Part shown: in pieces, positions 58,846 to 64,000 of the stretch
Position numbering within the stretch: position 1 is the first letter of the stretch
Layout: each line of letters begins with the position of its first letter
NCBI GenBank assembly: GCA_028532985.1
Contig: JANCIK010000010.1
Coordinates: forward strand, 2,852,001 to 2,916,000
Direction of reading: 5' to 3'
Length of the DNA: 64,000 nt
DNA from: Stropharia rugosoannulata
Taxonomy: Eukaryota > Basidiomycota > Agaricomycetes > Agaricales > Strophariaceae
Translations under genes and position numbers: made by a program
Notes under the pieces: generated by a model
Told to the model about the DNA's origin: nothing
What the model saw: only the letters and a program-made list of their open reading frames with translations
Databases searched by the model: none

Positions 58846-61800
58846 CTATGCAGCGCAAGCATCTCGAGACCAGGCAACGCGTCGGCCGCCTTCCTCGCCC
58901 CAATCAATCCTACCGTCTGGGCCTGGCGTCTCTGAGAAATGGTATAGTTAGTCGACAATCTTTGTTGAAGGTAGACCATTACGGCTCACCAACACCATCC
59001 CATTGGATGCGAACAGTATGCTTTCCCTTAGGAAACTCAAGGTAGCCTCCGCTGAATCCCCTGCGTAAACAGTCACCGAAGTCCTCCCCACAATTGTCTG
59101 ATTTGTTCAGCTCGATGCTGTAACTGCTGCCAAGCAATTTGTTGTCGAGCCAGAATGACATTACCATGTCTTTCGCGTCAATATCCACAATGGATAGGGT
59201 GTGGGCTGTTGGAAGGTCGAGCGTATATTCAATGGGTATCAATTTGCCATCGTCGCCTGCTTTCATGCTGATAATCTCCCACGGATGGATGGAGGACTTT
59301 GGGAGAGGGCAAACTACAGGCGGTTGAGACGGCGGCGGCTGTTCCATGGGGACGGGTGTTGGCAAACGCGCAAAGAAGGACATGATGTATGTGATTATGC
59401 CTAAGTAGACAAATTAGGGTCCTCATGAATACTCTTCAAAACGGACGTACGAAAGATGTTCCAGAGTACCAGGACAATCACAATAGCAGACATGGTAGCA
59501 TTTGCTCTCCAGCGGATTTTCTCAGTGCTGGTACGTTTCGGGACGTTCCATTTTGGCCTATAGAGTGATTAGTATATGGTGATAACAGGGAATATGCAAT
59601 TAATATACTTGGTAGGAACAACGGAGACCGTCTGGTCATCGTGCTGGAGCACTAAAGATGTCGGAAATGTAACCAAGTTCCCGTTGACATCTAGCAAAGA
59701 TCTTGCACCAGTACAGGTCTAATAGAGATTCAGGGACGTGATATTTGACAGAGTGGTGATCACTCACGTTTGATTCTGGAAAAGCGGAGAATTGGACCAG
59801 CTTGCCTTTCAATCCTGGGGCACGGCGGATATTCTTGAGACGGAATATCTCTTTAAAGATCTTGAAGTACTTTAAGTTAGTAATTGATTTGAAATGAATG
59901 TAAATATGAATACCTGAGGCATAGTCTGTGGCATCCGAAAAGGTTAGAGGCGCAACAAAATGATTCGAGAAAATACAGACCGAGTCTGCAAAGGTCATGC
60001 CGGGGCATTTGTGTAGCCCAAAGCCTAGGAGTCCTTTCGTCCTTCTCTCGGGGTCTACCTTCAGCGGGTTTTTAAGACTTGGGTCTGATGGCTGTCGTCG
60101 CAATATAGTCAGTACGCTATATATCCCGTTGACGCACTGAACTTACATCATTTGTCGTGAATGCAGCACTGAAATCCGCGAAGATCATGTCCCCAGCTTC
60201 GACTTTGATGTTGGGTCCACTAGCGCCTTGAGGAATTGACTCTCCAGAAGCTGCACCGGACACGCCTCGCCAGATGCCCAAAGGATGATTCAGCCCTGAT
60301 TAGAGATGATTAAAATACAGCCCACCGCAGAGATACACCAATTGCTTGGCCTTACTGTATGCCTCTCTGATGTATCCCATTAGTAACTTGTGGGACTTGG
60401 GATCATCGGAATTGGAAAGTTGGATAATGTGTTTGCGCTCTTTAACATAGTCATCCTGTAGGTAAAACTCGACGGCCTGCGTACAGACTTCAAGGAGCGT
60501 TCCGAAATTAAATAAATAACCCAGTACTCATTAGTGTACATAACACATACCTTTAGCGTACTTGACGGCCGCCACGATGGCCAGACCTATGACATTGGCA
60601 ATTACACGGTCCTGGTGGGGGTCGACATGTGGTGGGGGTACGCTTTCGTTGGTGTTCACTACCCTATCTAGGAACGTCTGCGCTGTCTGGCCAGGGAGCT
60701 TAAAACCTATGTATTCTCTCAGGACAAGAGTAGCGAATGCTACAATGCCGTCGGTGGCGTCCCTCAAAGGCGACTGATCAAGAAAGAGTCAAACAGTGGT
60801 CTGAATTTTATCCAAAGTCTCAGAAATACCTTCTTAGACAGGGCGGTTGGGGGTGGCAACTTTGTGGCTATATGTTTCATTAAGAATTGGCTCGTGCGAA
60901 GAGCCCGCTCCCGGAGCTGCCACTCGTTCTCCGGTTCCGCGTTATGGAAAACATATCTGAAAAATAAAATTTCAATTTCAGTGTCAATGCAGAAGGTGAC
61001 AAACTATACGCATAAATGGCCGCAAAGGCTGCTTGCATTTCTGCCTGTCCTCGTTCTCCTTGCAGACCGGCCTTCGGAACGAGCTCCAAAAGTTCTAGAA
61101 GAGGGTATACCCATTTACTGAACGCCTGCGGCCATTTGGGCTGAACTTTGCTCTGAAGGAAAGCCACAAGTTTACTTGACTGATCATTGCTCTTTTTATT
61201 CTGGAGCGGGAAATCAATCTTTAATCGTTGATTAGCCACAGAGTAAGTGATAAACATGTGCGTGAACTGACCAGTGTCTCGCACACCCACCGAGTGCAAA
61301 CCGCGTTGATAACATCACGCCCGACATCGATTTCGTGTGTACTGCTAGAACATTATCAGAAATAGATCTTGAAACTAATGGATACTCACTCACCCATTTT
61401 CCGCCTTAACGGTCGCTGTTCGCACGCAGTCTCGGGTCATGCGAGAAAATGATTGCGCGTACCGTTTCAGCGCAGTGGCATCGGGAAGCAAAGCATGCAA
61501 AGACTATGCAAATCGTTAGTATGTAGCCAGATCAGTAAGAAGCAATGTAATACCATTTTCAAGTCTGCGTCATGTCTGTCATAAACATCATTCAACATAT
61601 TGTAAGCATAACTTAGTGCTTTGAAAGGACTAATAGCTGAAATAACTTGCCTGTCTTCGTCGTCGAAACCAAGCATATACCTGAAATTTTTGAGTCAGAT
61701 TCGTATGTGATTACCCAAAGAGACATACCCATATCCGCCAGTGAGCGCCTTGAGAGTCGGGTCGTACGTAGTGGGAAACATATTTGGCTGATTGAATACG

Positions 61801-64000
61801 TGTCGTATGGCTGCCGTTGTCACCAACCGGTGCACTGTACGCGTCTTAGGCCTGAGAACCTCATACTCAGACTTCTTGGCATTCAACAGAATCTCGACAT
61901 GGTTGGGAATGGTGAACGGAAAAAGAATGTAGACGCTATTGAATGTACATGCTTGCGGTAAGGTCCGTTGGAGTACTAATAATTTGTTAATAACATGATA
62001 CTTGGAAATCAAGCGAGTCGAAGATGCGTACATTTTGGTATTGACGCGCCGAATGACCCATTATTAGGCCTGGGTTTGCATTCGTCGTAGATCCAATTGC
62101 CGTATCTACCTGCTGCATCGCCTGGATGGTTGGATGTTAGGAGCAGGTAATCATGTTGAATCGGAGTTTCAACTGACTGAGATGTTCCAAGTCACCGAGA
62201 CTGCTGTGTCTTATACGACAAACCTAACCGGCCGCGTCAATACTCTGTGGTTCACGACGTTGCTGATATGTACTCACAATATCGACCAGAAGGCCAAACG
62301 TCTGGGGTCGGGTATCAGCATAAAGCTGACTGCATTCCCTGGGATGAAATCAACCTACCTTGGTGTAGCCGAGCTGGGCTCCACTGCCTGGAACTATGTC
62401 TTCGCCTTCTAAGCCAGGCTAGAAACACAGTTATAATACGAAGCTGCACGTCTGACACTGCTGAACAACTCACATAGAGCTCCAAGTTGTCAATAGACGT
62501 GTACAGCTCCTTAGCGGCTTCTGCGACGTCTGTGTTGCTTGTCCATTCCTCGAACGAGGTCAGCGCTACAAATGCTTTAGACGACAGGATAACAAGAGTA
62601 GCGCAGCGGCTTACGTTTTAGCCCCAAAAATCTTCTGTACTCGTTGAATGAACACATCACAGGCACTTTCCTCGCTCTCTCGATCTCTTTTACCTGGAAA
62701 ACGCGCTGGCATGAAGGAACTCCGAGCTGTGCACTGCCAGCATGACTTTCGGTTGCATCATGCAAGATAGTCTGCAAATTCGCATCGAGGAACCTTCCGT
62801 CCTTTCCTCTCTGCAGTCTGCGTACCAAAAACAAGTTAACGGCGGCCCTGCACAAAAAGTTGTGGTGCATTACCCCGCATGGTCTCGATATCGTTTATCT
62901 CCGTACTGGGTAGATGCGATATCCTGTAGCGCACGGTTGAAGGCCGGTACCGTAATCTACGAAGCGTTCACAAGGTATCAGTTTCTATTAAAATGATCGT
63001 GATTTGAACTAATCTTTACCTGTCCCGAACTACTTGCTAAGACATCCCTGAAGATCCCCTCGACATAACTTACGTCCTCTGCGGACATGATGGAGGACCA
63101 CTGGAAAATACTTTTGAGAAAGACTACTGATAAAATCAGACCAACGTACATCATACAACAGAGACGCTTCTGGAGATGCCTTGACGCCGTCTGCGGTTTT
63201 AGTAGCGTTGTTCTGCAACAGATTGAATAAATCTGGTTAATTCAAAGGATGTCAAGAGTGATGACGAAGTTGAATCACCAAAAGCAAGTCCAAATTATGA
63301 CTTGGGCCGACACTTGGAAGACCCATGAGTGGCTTAAGGATGTCTTCCATCACAATATTGCGGAAAAGTATGCAGTTCATAAGCCGAGCCACCTCAAAGA
63401 TCCTGTCATCTTTTTCAAGAGTGATGGCCTCAGCGGTGGACAAGGTGGCGTCCGTGCTTGCGTCATTAGAGGACAGGTCACTAAGTGCGAGCCTTTGGGC
63501 AAGGTACTATATACACAGTAAGATTTCGTTTAGCCCAATTCAAGTCGAGTAATGCCATCACTTACGTTATGATTCCTGTTGAAAAGGATCAACAGAACCG
63601 ATGACGCTTTCGGAAGAAACATCACTCGGTCCTCAAAAAAACAATCTGGAGATAGCATTCCTCTTCCATCTTTATTGCGGACCTTGTCAAAATCGGCAGG
63701 CTCTTCTCCGTATAGAGGGTAAAGGTCGAAGGCTGCTTGCTTGGTCTGGTTAGTCTGGCGTCTAACAGAGAGCTGAAGAGCTAATGTCAGACAATTAGCG
63801 TCAATGTTCGAGGAGGGTTTACATACATCGAGCAAGCACGCAAAGGCGTAAAAAAGACTGGAGACACCGTTCGCGTGAATCTCACTAGGAGTCTATAGTT
63901 TATGTAGTTAGCAGCGTTAGTGATCCAGTAAAGCGGCTTAATCTGACCTTTCTGCGTTGTAGTAGGTCTTTGAAAACAGCTTCCGCAGAAGGTAGCGGAT
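58846..64000 (-). CDS. Psi-producing oxygenase family protein (heme dioxygenase-like plus P450) with C-terminal membrane segment and extra domain; 5' end outside window
   Basis: Seen from the right: EIHANGVSSLFYAFACLLD, FDLYPLYGEEPADFDKVRN, MLSPDCFFEDRVMFLPKASS, VLLILFNRNHN and ASLLYDWSSIMSAEDVSYVE. These match the PPO/linoleate diol synthase dioxygenase half. Next are LQTILHDATESHAGSA and CSFNEYRRFLGLK, then the P450 half with YDPTLKALTGGYGYMLGFDD and the heme loop GLLGFGLHKCPGMTFADS (Cys kept). After NIRRAPGLKGKLVQFSAFPE the frame continues in phase through PKWNVPKRTSTEKIRWRANA, a helix (MSAIVIVLVLWNIF then RIITYIMSFFA), a Pro-rich linker and a C-terminal domain (HTLSIVDIDAKDMVMSFWLD, NCGEDFGDCLRRGFSGGY, GKHTVRIQWDGV). 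It ends GGRRVAWSRDACAA. Known: PPOs make oxylipins that steer sporulation. Odd: the dioxygenase heme histidines appear replaced (see findings). The gene is truncated only by the window edge. Confidence 0.78.

Overview
The window looks like a nuclear contig from a filamentous basidiomycete, probably an agaricomycete. Most genes are cut by many short introns of about 50-70 nt with GT...AG borders. The families present are typical of that group: DUF6534 membrane proteins, a GH79 enzyme, a GH7 cellulase, a velvet regulator, a Neo1-type P4-ATPase and a psi-producing oxygenase (PPO). Gene models were built by eye from frame continuity, splice signals and family resemblance, so gene ends are firmer than inner exon borders.

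Layout. 0.3-8.6 kb: three minus-strand genes (GH79-like secreted or GPI-type enzyme, DUF6534 membrane protein, secreted TIM-barrel hydrolase-like protein). 10.4-12.7 kb: an MFS-type transporter. 13.4-18.7 kb: two tandem caspase-domain (C14) genes with the same long C-terminal module. 19.5-26.5 kb: an old yellow enzyme on the minus strand, then an alpha/beta hydrolase with a possible peroxisomal tail and a cytochrome P450 on the plus strand. 27.6-32.7 kb: a velvet transcription factor of the VosA/VelC type with a very long Gln/Pro-rich tail. 32.7-38.0 kb: a gene-poor stretch with several copies of an interspersed repeat. 38.0-42.4 kb: a Golgi pH regulator (GPHR/GPR89) homologue and a second DUF6534 gene. 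43.0-44.3 kb: a GH7 endoglucanase-like cellulase. 45.0-49.1 kb: a Neo1/ATP9-type flippase. 49.5-50.8 kb: a secreted Pro/Ser/Thr tandem-repeat protein. 53.3-55.2 kb: a MetE-like single-domain protein. 55.5-57.8 kb: a patatin-like plus VWA fusion. 58.8 kb to the window end: a PPO-family gene, truncated at its 5' end by the window edge.

Most unusual content. (1) The PPO-family gene seems to have lost both heme-ligand histidines of its dioxygenase half while keeping the P450 cysteine. It also appears to run on through a membrane segment into an extra C-terminal domain. (2) A patatin-like domain with an altered oxyanion motif is joined in phase to a VWA domain with an intact MIDAS motif. (3) The tandem caspases share a conserved C-terminal module. 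(4) The velvet factor has a huge low-complexity tail ending in a short motif that looks conserved. The oxidoreductase, hydrolase and P450 genes beside the velvet gene could be tailoring enzymes, but no core biosynthetic enzyme is visible, so a pathway is only a suggestion.
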